A stretch of 64,000 nt of DNA from Vibrio hepatarius (GTDB taxonomy: Bacteria; Pseudomonadota; Gammaproteobacteria; Enterobacterales; Vibrionaceae), in contig NZ_JAATOO010000021.1 in the NCBI RefSeq assembly GCF_011806575.1, forward strand, positions 1 through 64,000. The letters run 5' to 3'. Positions 26,523 through 36,030 of this stretch are shown here, piece after piece (position 1 is the stretch's first letter; each line of letters begins with the position of its first letter). Position numbers and translations under genes: made by a program. The notes beneath the pieces were generated by a model. It was not told the origin of the DNA and ran no database searches. It saw only the letters and a list, made by a program, of their open reading frames with translations.

Positions 26523-27677
26523 ATGAGCAAGTATGATGTTGCAGTCATTGGTGGGGGTATGGTCGGTGCCGCCGTCGCGATTGGCTTTGCTAAGCAAGGA
26601 AGAAGCGTGCTGGTTGTTGAAGGAAAAGAGCCAATAGCTTTTACACCTGAACAGCCGATGGATATCCGTGTCTCAGCGATCTCTGAGCATTCTGTGGAAA
26701 TCCTCGAAAGCCTTGGTGCTTGGCAAGCAATATCAGACATGCGTGTGTGTCCATACCGTCGATTAGAAACGTGGGAGCATCCCGATTGTCGTACCCGCTT
26801 CCATTCAGATGAGTTGAACATGGAGCGTTTGGGCTACATCGTGGAGAATCGCTTGATTCAATTAGGTTTGTGGGCTGAGTTTGAGAAGTATCCTAACCTT
26901 ACACTGCGTTGCCCTGAGACGTTGGAACACATCGAGTTTTCGGCGACACCTCAAGTGACTTTGTCTTCCGGTGAGTGTGTTGCAGTGGATCTCGTGGTGG
27001 GCGCAGACGGTGCGAATTCAAAAGTCCGTTCATTGGCGGGTATTGGTATTACGGCGTGGGATTACCGTCAGCACTGCATGCTCATCAATGTTGAAACCGA
27101 ACTTCCTCAACAAGATATTACTTGGCAGCAGTTTAATCCAACCGGTCCTCGCTCGTTTTTGCCGCTGTGCGGTCATCAAGGTTCATTGGTATGGTATGAC
27201 TCACCGAAACGAATTAAGCAGCTTTGCGGTATGTCTACTGAACAGCTCAGACAAGAAGTGCTGAGTCATTTCCCAGCAGAATTGGGTGACGTTAAAGTGC
27301 TCCAGTTTGGCTCTTTTCCATTAACGCGTCGCCACGCGCAATCCTACTATCAGCAAGGATGTGTTTTAGTGGGCGATTCGGCGCATACGATCAATCCGCT
27401 CGCAGGGCAGGGCGTAAACTTGGGTTTCAAGGACGTGGAAGCACTGCTAGACGTGACACATGGACAGCAAATCCTCTCTATGGACGTACTTAAGCAGTAT
27501 GAACGTAAACGCCGCCCAGACAACTTGTTGATGCAATCGGGTATGGATTTCTTCTACAAGAGCTTTAGCAATGAGCTAGCACCGCTTAAGTTTGTGCGCA
27601 ATGCTGCGCTGAAAGTGGCAGAGAAATCCGGGCCTATTAAAGCGCAAGTATTGAAATACGCACTTGGCTTAAAGTGA
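26523..27677 (+). CDS. ubiF: 3-demethoxyubiquinol 3-hydroxylase
   Basis: 384 residues from the ATG at 26523, matching the family length; the frame stays open for 46 codons upstream, but those residues are not hydrophobic-core-like or conserved. FAD-dependent monooxygenase of ubiquinone synthesis. The FAD motif VAVIGGGMVGAAVAIGFAKQ lies at the N-terminus, with GADGANSKVR mid-protein and GDSAHTINPLAGQGVNLGF near 290. It is divergent from miaB as in E. coli, which argues for UbiF over its paralogues UbiH, UbiI and VisC. A simple hairpin terminator lies 19 bases after the stop. Confidence 0.9.
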   Translation: MSKYDVAVIGGGMVGAAVAIGFAKQGRSVLVVEGKEPIAFTPEQPMDIRVSAISEHSVEILESLGAWQAISDMRVCPYRRLETWEHPDCRTRFHSDELNMERLGYIVENRLIQLGLWAEFEKYPNLTLRCPETLEHIEFSATPQVTLSSGECVAVDLVVGADGANSKVRSLAGIGITAWDYRQHCMLINVETELPQQDITWQQFNPTGPRSFLPLCGHQGSLVWYDSPKRIKQLCGMSTEQLRQEVLSHFPAELGDVKVLQFGSFPLTRRHAQSYYQQGCVLVGDSAHTINPLAGQGVNLGFKDVEALLDVTHGQQILSMDVLKQYERKRRPDNLLMQSGMDFFYKSFSNELAPLKFVRNAALKVAEKSGPIKAQVLKYALGLK

Positions 27678-27696
27678 TTGTTAAATCTACAGATAC

Positions 27697-27725
27697 AAAA
27701 AAGCGCAGCTTGAGGCTGCGCTTTT
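27697..27725. terminator. Bidirectional terminator between ubiF and crr
   Basis: AAAAAAGCGCAGC, five-base loop, GCTGCGCTTTT. Convergent genes share it. Confidence 0.92.
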
Positions 27726-27745
27726 ATCGTTTGGCTAAGTAGTGA

Positions 27746-28255
27746 TTACTTAGTTACACGTAGTACCGGTGTTTCACCAACAGTTACTGTACCAGAAAGC
27801 TTGTTCAGCTCTTTGATTTCGTCCATGTTAGAGATTACAACTGGAGTAAGAGTAGACTTAGCTTTTTCTTCTAGAAGAGCTAGGTCGAATTCGATGATAG
27901 TGTCACCAGCTTTAACAGATTGACCTTCTTCAGCGATGCGCTTGAAGCCTTCGCCTTTCAGTTCAACTGTATCGATACCGAAGTGAACGAATAGCTCAAC
28001 GCCGTCATCTGATTCGATAGAGAATGCGTGGTTAGTCTCGAAGATCTTACCGATAGTACCGTTTACAGGAGCTACCATTTTGTCGCCTGCTGGCTTGATA
28101 GCAATACCGTCACCAACGATTTTCTCTGCGAAAACAACGTCTGGCACATCTTCGATATTTACGATTTCACCTGATAGAGGTGCGATGATTTCGATTGCAC
28201 CAGCATCAGCGCTGTCATCAGATACAAGCTTCTTAAGTTTATCAAACAGACCCAT
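27746..28255 (-). CDS. crr: Glucose-specific PTS enzyme IIA
   Basis: 169 residues, identical in size to E. coli IIA-Glc. It carries phosphate from HPr to the glucose permease and, when unphosphorylated, inhibits non-PTS permeases; the phosphorylated form activates adenylate cyclase. Phosphorylation is on H91 (VELFVHFGIDTVELKGEGF), with H76 in ETNHAFS as the helper (H90 and H75 without Met). A small amphipathic N-terminus (GLFDKLKKLV) fits membrane association. Third gene of ptsH-ptsI-crr, after a long hairpin and a TATAAT that may give it a separate promoter. Confidence 0.99.
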   Translation of the reverse strand: MGLFDKLKKLVSDDSADAGAIEIIAPLSGEIVNIEDVPDVVFAEKIVGDGIAIKPAGDKMVAPVNGTIGKIFETNHAFSIESDDGVELFVHFGIDTVELKGEGFKRIAEEGQSVKAGDTIIEFDLALLEEKAKSTLTPVVISNMDEIKELNKLSGTVTVGETPVLRVTK

Positions 28256-28293
28256 TGTGTCATGCTCCTAACGTTTTTATGTAATTCTGTCGA

Positions 28294-28345
28294 ATTATAG
28301 TATACCAATCTTAGAAGATAGACGACTATTTTTGCCGCCTATCTT
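28294..28345 (-). promoter_or_regulatory. Hairpin and possible crr promoter between ptsI and crr
   Basis: On the minus strand a 12-pair stem (28345-28334 with 28326-28315, two G-U pairs) is followed by TATAAT at 28299-28294, about 40 bases before the crr start. No good -35 box is visible, so the promoter is a guess. E. coli crr also has its own promoter. Confidence 0.4.
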
Positions 28346-28360
28346 ATTGGAATTAGCTGA

Positions 28361-30085
28361 TTATTGAGATTTCTCTGCGATGAATTTTTCAACAACAGCT
28401 TCGATTTCAGCTGCAGTTGGAAGCGATAACGCCTCTTCTGCCATCGCTTTCACTTCTGCGAAGTTAGAGTTACGGATCACTTTCTTCACTGCAGGGATAG
28501 AGATGCCGCTCATTGAGAACTCATCCAGACCCATACCAAGAAGAAGAAGTGTCGCGCGTTCGTCACCTGCTAGCTCACCACACATGCCCGTCCATTTGCC
28601 TTCTGCGTGAGAAGCGTCGATAACCTGTTTGATTACCGTTAGAACTGCTGGTGATAGTGGGTTGTACAGGTGAGAGATCATCTCGTTACCACGGTCAACG
28701 GCTAGTGTGTACTGAGTCAAGTCGTTAGTACCGATAGAGAAGAAAGCCACTTCTTTCGCTAGGTGGTGCGCGATAGCGGCTGCCGCTGGCGTTTCAACCA
28801 TGACACCGATTTCGATGTTTTCGTCAAACGCGTGGCCTTCTACGCGTAGCTCTTCTTTGTACTCTTCGATCGCTTTCTTCAGTTCACGAATTTCTTCAAC
28901 AGAAATGATCATTGGGAACATGATACGTAGCTTACCGTGTGCTGATGCACGTAGGATGCCGCGTAGCTGGTCACGAAGGATTTCGCGACGGTCTAAGCTG
29001 ATACGCACTGCACGCCAGCCTAGGAATGGGTTCATCTCTTGAGGAAGATCCATGTATGGTAGATCTTTGTCACCACCGATATCCATAGTACGGATAATAA
29101 CAGCCTGACCATTCATTGCTTCCGCAACTTCTTTGTACGCTTGGTACTGTTCGTCTTCTGTTGGTAGTGCGGTACGGTCCATGAATAGGAATTCAGTACG
29201 GTACAGACCAACGCCTTCACCGCCGTTGCGGATGATACCGTCACAGTCTTTTACAGTACCGATGTTGCCGCATACTTCTACGCGGTGACCGTCAGTCGTT
29301 TCTGCGTGCAGATCTTTAAGTTTTGCGAGTTCTTCTTTTTCCGCTAGGAATGCCGCTTTTACTGCTTTCGCTTCTTCTACTTCAGCGTCAGAAGGGTTGA
29401 TAACGATTTTGTTGTTCATCGCATCAAGAATCAGCATGTCGCCATTCTTCACTTTCTTCGTGATGTCGTTGGTACCAACGATAGCTGGAAGTTCTAGAGA
29501 ACGAGCCATGATTGAAGTGTGTGAAGTACGACCACCGATGTCACATGCAAAACCAAGAACGTAGTCTAGGTTGATTTGCGCAGTTTCTGATGGCGTTAGG
29601 TCGTAAGCAACCAAGATCACTTCGTCTTCAATATCGCTAAGAGAAACGATGTTGATACCTAGTGCGTTTTTAACGAAACGTGTACCGATGTCACGGATGT
29701 CCGTTGCACGCTCTTTTAGGTATTCATCGTCTAGAGATTCAAGTGCAGATGCTTGCTCTTCGATAACTGTGTGGATTGCGTTATCAGCGTGCATCTTGTC
29801 ATTTTTGATAAGTGCTAGGATTTCTTCCTCTAGCTCTTCATCTTCAAGAAGCATGATGTGACCTTCAAAGATCGCTTCTTTCTCTTCACCGAAGGTTTCA
29901 AGTGCTTTTTGCTTGATTGTTTCTAGCTGAGCTGAAGATTTGTCGCGTGCTTCAAAGAAACGTGCAACTTCTGCTTCTACTTGATCGTCTGAAATAGTGT
30001 TTGTGTTTAGGACAATTTCATCTTCTTGAAGTAGTAGTGCTTTACCAATAGCAATACCAGGAGATGCTAGGATGCCTGAAATCAT
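28361..30085 (-). CDS. ptsI: PTS enzyme I (phosphoenolpyruvate-protein phosphotransferase)
   Basis: 574 residues, the usual length. The cytosolic general component that takes phosphate from phosphoenolpyruvate and passes it to HPr. The active histidine is H189 in IGGRTSHTSIMARS. The phosphoenolpyruvate-binding barrel has MDIGGDKDLPYM, LYRTEFLFMDR and the catalytic cysteine in GKWTGMCGELAGD. The helical HPr-binding domain is at about 20-145. It lies between ptsH and crr. Confidence 0.99.
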   Translation of the reverse strand: MISGILASPGIAIGKALLLQEDEIVLNTNTISDDQVEAEVARFFEARDKSSAQLETIKQKALETFGEEKEAIFEGHIMLLEDEELEEEILALIKNDKMHADNAIHTVIEEQASALESLDDEYLKERATDIRDIGTRFVKNALGINIVSLSDIEDEVILVAYDLTPSETAQINLDYVLGFACDIGGRTSHTSIMARSLELPAIVGTNDITKKVKNGDMLILDAMNNKIVINPSDAEVEEAKAVKAAFLAEKEELAKLKDLHAETTDGHRVEVCGNIGTVKDCDGIIRNGGEGVGLYRTEFLFMDRTALPTEDEQYQAYKEVAEAMNGQAVIIRTMDIGGDKDLPYMDLPQEMNPFLGWRAVRISLDRREILRDQLRGILRASAHGKLRIMFPMIISVEEIRELKKAIEEYKEELRVEGHAFDENIEIGVMVETPAAAAIAHHLAKEVAFFSIGTNDLTQYTLAVDRGNEMISHLYNPLSPAVLTVIKQVIDASHAEGKWTGMCGELAGDERATLLLLGMGLDEFSMSGISIPAVKKVIRNSNFAEVKAMAEEALSLPTAAEIEAVVEKFIAEKSQ

Positions 30086-30176
30086 AGCGTTACCTTAAGT
30101 TGGTCAACTTTTAAAACGGGAGAATAATGAGTGCACTAACGATAATTAGTAGCTTATATATCGCTCTATTTCCAAT

Positions 30177-30206
30177 AAAGCCATTTTGCTTTCACAAAAT
30201 GGCTTT
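30177..30206 (-). repeat. Perfect 12-bp hairpin between ptsH and ptsI
   Basis: AAAGCCATTTTG (30177-30188) and CAAAATGGCTTT (30195-30206) are exact complements around a six-base loop. The minus strand continues ATTGG rather than a T-run, so it may be a partial terminator or processing site setting a higher level of HPr than enzyme I. Confidence 0.7.
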
Positions 30207-30224
30207 AAGAAATAGGAGACCGGA

Positions 30225-30482
30225 TTAGTGTAGTTGATCCATTAGGGCAACTAGGTGGTCTACAGCTTGTTGAGCTTGTGGGCCCTCAGCAGAGATAGAA
30301 ACTACTGTACCTTTTACTAGGCCAAGAGTTTGTAGTTTGAATAGGCTCTTAGCGCTAGCGCTTTTACCGTTAGAAGTCACAGTGATGTCCGCGTCAAATG
30401 CTTTCGCTTCTTTTACGAACTGAGCTGCTGGACGAGTGTGAAGGCCGTTTTCTGCAGTGATTTCTACTTGCTTCTCGTACAT
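30225..30482 (-). CDS. ptsH: PTS phosphocarrier protein HPr
   Basis: 85 residues from the ATG at 30482 (MYEKQVEITAENGLHTRPAA); in-frame codons upstream are not part of the family. GGGG lies about nine bases before this ATG. The phosphorylated histidine is H15 in GLHTRPAAQF; S46 lies in SASAKSLFKLQ. HPr shuttles phosphate from enzyme I to sugar-specific IIA components. First gene of the operon; about 250 bases of leader separate it from the cysK terminator. Confidence 0.99.
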   Translation of the reverse strand: MYEKQVEITAENGLHTRPAAQFVKEAKAFDADITVTSNGKSASAKSLFKLQTLGLVKGTVVSISAEGPQAQQAVDHLVALMDQLH

Positions 30483-30783
30483 GTTATATACCCCAATTGA
30501 TTTATTTTTTGATAGTTTCTTTGCCAGCACCAGCTTAGCTTGTATTGGTAGATTCTACTACTCGCTGAATGTCCAGTACGTGTCATAAGTGATACCGCTT
30601 GCAAAATTTTCACTTTTGATTCCAATCTTTGCTGGATCTCATAGTGTCATAATTTCTTAACTTAGCTCTTTTATTTTGAAGCTAGAAATAAAACTGTCCT
30701 GATATTACCAAAGGTGAGGTAAGGATCAACAAAAAAGCCCCAAAAAGGGGCTTTTTTAGACGAAAAATTGATTTCGCTACATG
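30483..30783. other. Intergenic region between ptsH and cysK
   Basis: About 300 bases without a gene. It contains the cysK terminator at 30731-30757 and the AT-rich control region of the pts operon. No clean CRP or promoter match could be assigned by eye. Confidence 0.6.
30731..30757 (-). terminator. Terminator near the ptsH promoter region
   Basis: AAAAAAGCCCC, AAAAA loop, GGGGCTTTTTT. It lies after the cysK stop codon on the minus strand and insulates the pts operon. Confidence 0.92.
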
Positions 30784-31752
30784 TTATTGTTGGTTCTCTT
30801 TTTCCGTAAAGATGCCGGCAAACAGCGCTGTGCTTAGGTAACGCTCACCTGAACTAGGTAGTACGGTGACGATAGTTTTTCCTTCAAATTCAGGTAGTTC
30901 TGCTAGGCGGTTTGCTGCTACAACTGCTGCGCCAGAAGAAATGCCGGCAAGGATACCTTCCTCTTCCATTAGGCGACGAGCCATTTCAATCGCTTCTTCA
31001 GAAGTGACTGTCTCAACGCGGTCAAGAAGCTCTAAATCTAGGTTGCCAGGGATAAAGCCCGCGCCGATACCTTGAATTTTGTGTGGTGCTGGTTGAATTT
31101 CTTCACCTGCTAGCGCTTGAGTAATTACTGGTGACTCTGCTGGTTCAACAGCGACAGAGATAATGTTCTTACCTTTTTCACCCTTAATGAAGCGGCTAGT
31201 ACCTGTGATTGTGCCACCTGTACCTACACCAGCGACAAACACATCAACTTCACCGTCAGTTGCTTCCCAGATCTCTGGACCAGTGGTCTTTTCGTGGATT
31301 TCTGGGTTTGCTGGGTTGTTGAATTGTTGAAGCAGTAGATACTTGTCTGGGCTGCTAGCAACGATTTCTTCTGCTTTAGCAATCGCCCCTTTCATACCTT
31401 TTGCCGCTTCAGTTAGCTCTAGGTTTGCACCAAGTGCTTTTAGTAGCTTACGACGTTCAAGGCTCATTGACTCAGGCATAGTCAGAGTTAGCTTGTAACC
31501 ACGAGCAGCGGCTACGAACGCAAGTGCAATACCCGTATTACCACTTGTTGGCTCTACAAGTTCAACACCTGGTTTTAGCTGACCTTGTTTTTCCGCTTCC
31601 CAGATCATGTTGGCACCGATACGGCACTTTACGCTGAAGCTTGGGTTACGTGCTTCGATTTTAGCTAGCACTTTACCTTTACTCACTTTGTTTAGGCGAA
31701 CTAGGGGAGTGTTACCAATGGTCAGTGAATTGTCTTCGTAGATTTTGCTCAT
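30784..31752 (-). CDS. cysK: Cysteine synthase A
   Basis: 322 residues from the ATG at 31752; AAGGA seven bases upstream selects it over an ATG eight codons earlier. It makes L-cysteine from O-acetylserine and sulfide with pyridoxal phosphate. The cofactor lysine is K42 in NPSFSVKCRIGANM; the substrate loop is TSGNTG and the phosphate loop GTGGTITGTS. Separated from cysZ by 210 bases, in the conserved cysK-cysZ-zipA-ligA cluster. Confidence 0.98.
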   Translation of the reverse strand: MSKIYEDNSLTIGNTPLVRLNKVSKGKVLAKIEARNPSFSVKCRIGANMIWEAEKQGQLKPGVELVEPTSGNTGIALAFVAAARGYKLTLTMPESMSLERRKLLKALGANLELTEAAKGMKGAIAKAEEIVASSPDKYLLLQQFNNPANPEIHEKTTGPEIWEATDGEVDVFVAGVGTGGTITGTSRFIKGEKGKNIISVAVEPAESPVITQALAGEEIQPAPHKIQGIGAGFIPGNLDLELLDRVETVTSEEAIEMARRLMEEEGILAGISSGAAVVAANRLAELPEFEGKTIVTVLPSSGERYLSTALFAGIFTEKENQQ

Positions 31753-31964
31753 GGCGTGATCCTTCATCTCATTCATTCACTTCGAGAGCATAGTGCACTC
31801 AAAGTTATTACTGTTCAGTTTATATTTGACTGTGTAGAGAGTAGGACAGCTGAAAAAACTAGAAAAGGATTAAAAAGTTATATGATATGAAAGAGCTATG
31901 AAGAATATAAATAGAGAGGGGTAAGTCACATCGCTTCCCCCTGATTTCAATGATGGTGTTGGGT

Positions 31965-32702
31965 TTATTTCTTAAACTCGTTTACCCACATGGCGGTCGC
32001 ACCGCATACCGCGACAGGCATAACAATCAGATTAAGTACCGGAATAGTGGTAAAAAGCGCGACTAGCGAGCCAAAACCATACGCTTTGCCCTGCTTTTGT
32101 TTCAAATTGTAACGCATGTCATCGAAGTGGATTTTGTGATTATCGAACGGGTAATCACAATATTGGATAGCCAGCATCCAAGCGGTGAAGATAAACCAAA
32201 GCACTGGACCGACGGTTTGCCCAAGACCTGGGATCAGCAACAATAGGAAAAGACCAATCGCTTTTGGTAATAGATACATCAGTTTTCGCCATTCGCGAGC
32301 GAGAACGCGAGGGACATCTTTCACTACTGCCAGCATGCCATCCTCATTCACCTTCTGGTTTGTCAGGTGCTCTTCCACTTTTTCAGACAGTAACCCATTG
32401 AAGGGCGCAGCAATGAAGTTTGCCAGCGTGCTAAAAAAGTAGGAGAAGGTCGCTAGGATAGTGAGTACTAACAGCGGCCATAAGATATAGCTCAACCAAG
32501 ATAAAAATTCAGGTAACTGTCCCATCAATTGCCCAATCCAGGTATCTAGATGGGAAAAGAGATAAAACAGTGCGCCACCGACTAAAATTACGTTAGTCAG
32601 CAGAGGAAGAAGAACGAAGCGGCGAATCCCTGGTGTGAGTGCCAGTTCTAGGCCGTAAGAAAAATAACCGAAACCCGAACGTTGACGTGTTGATATATGC
32701 AT
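31965..32702 (-). CDS. cysZ: Sulfate transporter CysZ
   Basis: 245 residues. An inner-membrane protein for sulfate uptake in the assimilation pathway that ends at CysK. About four to six hydrophobic stretches are seen, including FVLLPLLTNVILVGGALFYL and AIGLFLLLLIPGLGQTVG. The N-terminus HISTRQRSGFGYFSYGL is family-typical. It is transcribed ahead of cysK and divergent from zipA, as in E. coli. Confidence 0.96.
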   Translation of the reverse strand: MHISTRQRSGFGYFSYGLELALTPGIRRFVLLPLLTNVILVGGALFYLFSHLDTWIGQLMGQLPEFLSWLSYILWPLLVLTILATFSYFFSTLANFIAAPFNGLLSEKVEEHLTNQKVNEDGMLAVVKDVPRVLAREWRKLMYLLPKAIGLFLLLLIPGLGQTVGPVLWFIFTAWMLAIQYCDYPFDNHKIHFDDMRYNLKQKQGKAYGFGSLVALFTTIPVLNLIVMPVAVCGATAMWVNEFKK

Positions 32703-32910
32703 ATTTTAAGTCATCTAGTGGTTTAAAAACGAACTCCCACTATCTTAACAAGAAAAAAGCGTGTTCAAAATCACAACATTATAGGAACTTCTAACATTAA
32801 GTTGTTCTAAAACGGGGTGGAGTTTTGGTAGAGTTACTGATAGTTAGGTTTAACCAGATTCGATGCATACGTAACGTTCGTATGATTTATTGAGTAATTG
32901 AGAGTAAAAA

Positions 32911-33795
32911 ATGCAGGAACTGCGATTCGTACTCATAATTGTCGGAGCCTTAGCGATCGCCGCTTTGTTGTTCCACGGTTTATGGACAAGCAAAAAAGAA
33001 GGCGCGGCTAAGTTTGGTAACAAACCGCTTCGAAAATTAGATGTCGATAATGAAGATGAGTCAGAGTCGGTGGCAGAACGCCCATTTGCACCGGAAGACG
33101 ACTTTGAAATTATTCGTAAAGAACGCAAAGAGCCGGACTTTGTTACTGAAACCGTAACCGCAGACCCGTTGATTGACGGTTACTCAGAGCCAGAATCAGA
33201 GCAAACGGTTGAACCTGAAGAAAACATTGTTGAAGAGGTCGAGTTAGACATACCTTCTATTTCAACCAAATCATTTGATGAGGTTGAAGAGGATAAGATT
33301 GAACCTATCGTTGAAACTCCAGTGGTGGAAGACGAAGTGGTCACGGCTACTAAAAGTGAAGATAAGCCAGAACCTGAAATGCAGGTTATTGTCCTTAACG
33401 TACATTGTGCAGGGGAAGAACCGTTTGTCGGTACGAAATTGTTCGACAGTATGCAACAGAACGGCTTACTCTACGGAGACATGGACATCTTCCATCGTCA
33501 CGCCGACCTCTCTGGCACCGGTAAAGTGTTATTTAGTGTGGCTAATATGATGCAGCCGGGGACATTAAAACACGATGACCCTGCAGAATTTACCACTAAA
33601 GGCATTTCATTCTTTATGACGCTGCCGTGTTTTGGCGATCCAGAGCATAACTTCAAGTTGATGCTTAAGACGGCGCAACTGATTGCAGATGATTTGGGGG
33701 CTAACGTGCTAGATGATGCGCGCAACCTAATGACGCCAAACCGAATTGATGGCTACAAAGCGCAAATTCAAGCATTCAAAGCGGCTAGCGCCTAA
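32911..33795 (+). CDS. zipA: Cell division protein ZipA
   Basis: 294 residues. An N-terminal membrane anchor (FVLIIVGALAIAALLFHGLW) is followed by a short basic stretch and a long acidic, disordered linker rich in Glu, Val and Pro (about 45-155). The C-terminal globular domain (about 158-294; VIVLNVHCAGEEPFVGTKL) binds the FtsZ tail. It tethers the Z ring to the inner membrane. Divergent from cysZ, followed by ligA after a terminator. Confidence 0.96.
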   Translation: MQELRFVLIIVGALAIAALLFHGLWTSKKEGAAKFGNKPLRKLDVDNEDESESVAERPFAPEDDFEIIRKERKEPDFVTETVTADPLIDGYSEPESEQTVEPEENIVEEVELDIPSISTKSFDEVEEDKIEPIVETPVVEDEVVTATKSEDKPEPEMQVIVLNVHCAGEEPFVGTKLFDSMQQNGLLYGDMDIFHRHADLSGTGKVLFSVANMMQPGTLKHDDPAEFTTKGISFFMTLPCFGDPEHNFKLMLKTAQLIADDLGANVLDDARNLMTPNRIDGYKAQIQAFKAASA

Positions 33796-33814
33796 GTAAC
33801 CTGAACATTTTTAT

Positions 33815-33845
33815 AAGGGCTCCCAAGTGGAGCCTTTTCTTTTTA
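33815..33845 (+). terminator. Terminator after zipA
   Basis: GGCTCC (33818-33823) and GGAGCC (33829-33834) with a five-base loop and TTTTCTTTTT. Confidence 0.85.
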
Positions 33846-33975
33846 CGAACACTCGTTTTCAATCGCTTCTCTATTGCCAAGTGAGAAAGGCGTGTTCATA
33901 CTCCTTTGCAAGTCTTGCTCAGCCACCACCTCATATAGTGGCTGGGTTTAAAATAGTTACATACCAGAGTCAGTT

Positions 33976-35985
33976 ATGTCGCAAGAGATTCAAGAACAGC
34001 TTAATCAGTTACGTGAGACCCTCCACTACCACGGAGTTAAATATTACGTTGAAGATAATCCAGAAATCCCAGATGCCGAATACGATCGTTTGATGCGCGA
34101 ACTCATCGATTTGGAAGCTCAGCACCCTGACTTAGTGACATTGGATTCGCCGAGCCAAAGGGTTGGTGGGGCTCCACTGTCTGCATTTGAGTCTGTGGCG
34201 CATGAAATTCCAATGCTATCGCTGGACAATGCTTTTGACGATGACGAGCTTAATTCTTTCCACAAACGTATACGTGACCGTGCCCCAACAGGTGCGTTTG
34301 ATGTGTTTTGCTGCGAACCTAAACTTGATGGTCTCGCGGTGAGTTTGTTGTATGAAAATGGTGTGTTGGTTCAGGCAGCGACTCGTGGCGATGGCACTAC
34401 GGGTGAAAACATTACCGACAACGTCCGAACCATCAAAGCAATTCCACTGAAGTTACGAGGCGACGGCTGGCCTCAGCGAATTGAGGTGCGTGGTGAAGTT
34501 TTCATGCCTAAAGCCGGTTTTGAAAAATTGAATGAACTGGCATTAAAGAAAGGTGAAAAGGTATTCGTTAACCCTCGCAACGCGGCGGCGGGTAGCTTGC
34601 GTCAGTTGGATTCCAAAATTACCGCGACGCGTCCACTAAGCTTCTACGCATACAGTGTTGGCGTTGTGGAAGGTGCAACGCTTTCTGAAAGTCATTATGA
34701 ACGCTTTTTGCAACTGAAAGGTTGGGGTATGCCAATGTGTCCGGAGACACGCCGCGTGGCCAACCTTGAAGAAGTAAAAGCGTACTACCAAGATATCTTG
34801 CAACGTCGAGATGAACTGCCTTACGAAATCGATGGTGTGGTCATCAAAGTGGATGATATCAAACTTCAAGAGCAGCTCGGCTTTGTCGCGAGAGCGCCTC
34901 GTTGGGCGATTGCTTATAAGTTCCCGGCGCAAGAGGAAGTCACTACGCTTAACGACGTGGAGTTCCAAGTCGGTCGCACTGGCGCTATTACGCCTGTGGC
35001 GAAGTTAGAGCCTGTTTTTGTTGGGGGCGTGACGGTTAGCAACGCCACATTACACAACGCTGATGAGATTGAACGTTTAGGGGTGAAAATCGGCGATTGT
35101 GTGATGATCCGCCGTGCGGGTGACGTTATCCCTCAAGTGGTCTCCGTGGTGCAAGATCGTCGTCCTGCCGACGCACGAGATATTGTCTTCCCTACACACT
35201 GCCCAGTCTGTCGCTCTGATGTCGAAAGAGTTGAGGGCGAAGCCGTTGCGCGCTGCACGGGTGGTTTAGTCTGCCAAGCGCAACGTAAAGAAGCGCTAAA
35301 GCATTTCGTCTCTCGTAAAGCGCTGGATGTCGATGGCCTTGGCGTAAAAGTGATTGAGCAGCTGGTTGACCGTGAGATGGTTGAAACGCCAGCTGATTTA
35401 TTCAAGCTGGCGGCTGGTGTGATTACGGTACTGGATCGTATGGGACCAAAGTCTGCACAAAACGTTGTCGATGCATTGGTCAAGGCGAAACAGACTACAC
35501 TACCACGCTTTTTATATGCACTGGGTATTAGAGAAGTTGGGGAAGCCACTGCTGCCAACTTAGCGCAACATTTTAAAACACTTGAAGCCGTGCAGAGTGC
35601 GACGCATGAGCAGTTAGTTGAAGTGCAAGATATCGGTACGATTGTAGCTAGTCATATCACGGCATTTTTTGCTCAAGAGCGCAATCAGCAGGTCATTGAT
35701 GCTCTGATCGCGCAAGGTGTTCACTGGTCAGAGATTGAAGATAAAGCCCCTGATGCCCCGCAACCTCTATTAGGTAAAACTGTGGTTTTGACTGGTACGT
35801 TATCCCAATTGTCGCGTAGCGATGCTAAAGCCGCGCTACAAAATCTAGGTGCGAAAGTGACAGGCAGTGTATCTAAAAATACCGATATCCTGTTTGCTGG
35901 TGAAAATGCAGGTTCAAAACTCGTTAAAGCTCAAGAGTTAGGGATAGAAATTAAGTCTGAACAGGACCTAATTGCATTAATTTAA
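33976..35985 (+). CDS. ligA: NAD-dependent DNA ligase
   Basis: 669 residues, usual length. It seals nicks in replication and repair using NAD+. The adenylated lysine is K116 in CCEPKLDGLAVSLLY. The OB fold follows; a four-cysteine zinc finger is seen in CPVCRSDVERVEGEAVARC and GLVCQ. Helix-hairpin-helix repeats (ALGIREVGEATAANLAQHF) and a C-terminal BRCT domain (PLLGKTVVLTGTLSQLSRSD) complete the protein. Adjacent to zipA, as in E. coli. Confidence 0.99.
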   Translation: MSQEIQEQLNQLRETLHYHGVKYYVEDNPEIPDAEYDRLMRELIDLEAQHPDLVTLDSPSQRVGGAPLSAFESVAHEIPMLSLDNAFDDDELNSFHKRIRDRAPTGAFDVFCCEPKLDGLAVSLLYENGVLVQAATRGDGTTGENITDNVRTIKAIPLKLRGDGWPQRIEVRGEVFMPKAGFEKLNELALKKGEKVFVNPRNAAAGSLRQLDSKITATRPLSFYAYSVGVVEGATLSESHYERFLQLKGWGMPMCPETRRVANLEEVKAYYQDILQRRDELPYEIDGVVIKVDDIKLQEQLGFVARAPRWAIAYKFPAQEEVTTLNDVEFQVGRTGAITPVAKLEPVFVGGVTVSNATLHNADEIERLGVKIGDCVMIRRAGDVIPQVVSVVQDRRPADARDIVFPTHCPVCRSDVERVEGEAVARCTGGLVCQAQRKEALKHFVSRKALDVDGLGVKVIEQLVDREMVETPADLFKLAAGVITVLDRMGPKSAQNVVDALVKAKQTTLPRFLYALGIREVGEATAANLAQHFKTLEAVQSATHEQLVEVQDIGTIVASHITAFFAQERNQQVIDALIAQGVHWSEIEDKAPDAPQPLLGKTVVLTGTLSQLSRSDAKAALQNLGAKVTGSVSKNTDILFAGENAGSKLVKAQELGIEIKSEQDLIALI

Positions 35986-36001
35986 AGTCGCTTAACTGCT
36001 T

Positions 36002-36030
36002 AAAAAGCCACCGTTTGGTGGCTTTTTTTT
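36002..36030 (+). terminator. Terminator after ligA
   Basis: AAAAAGCCACC, GTTT loop, GGTGGCTTTTTTTT. Confidence 0.95.
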
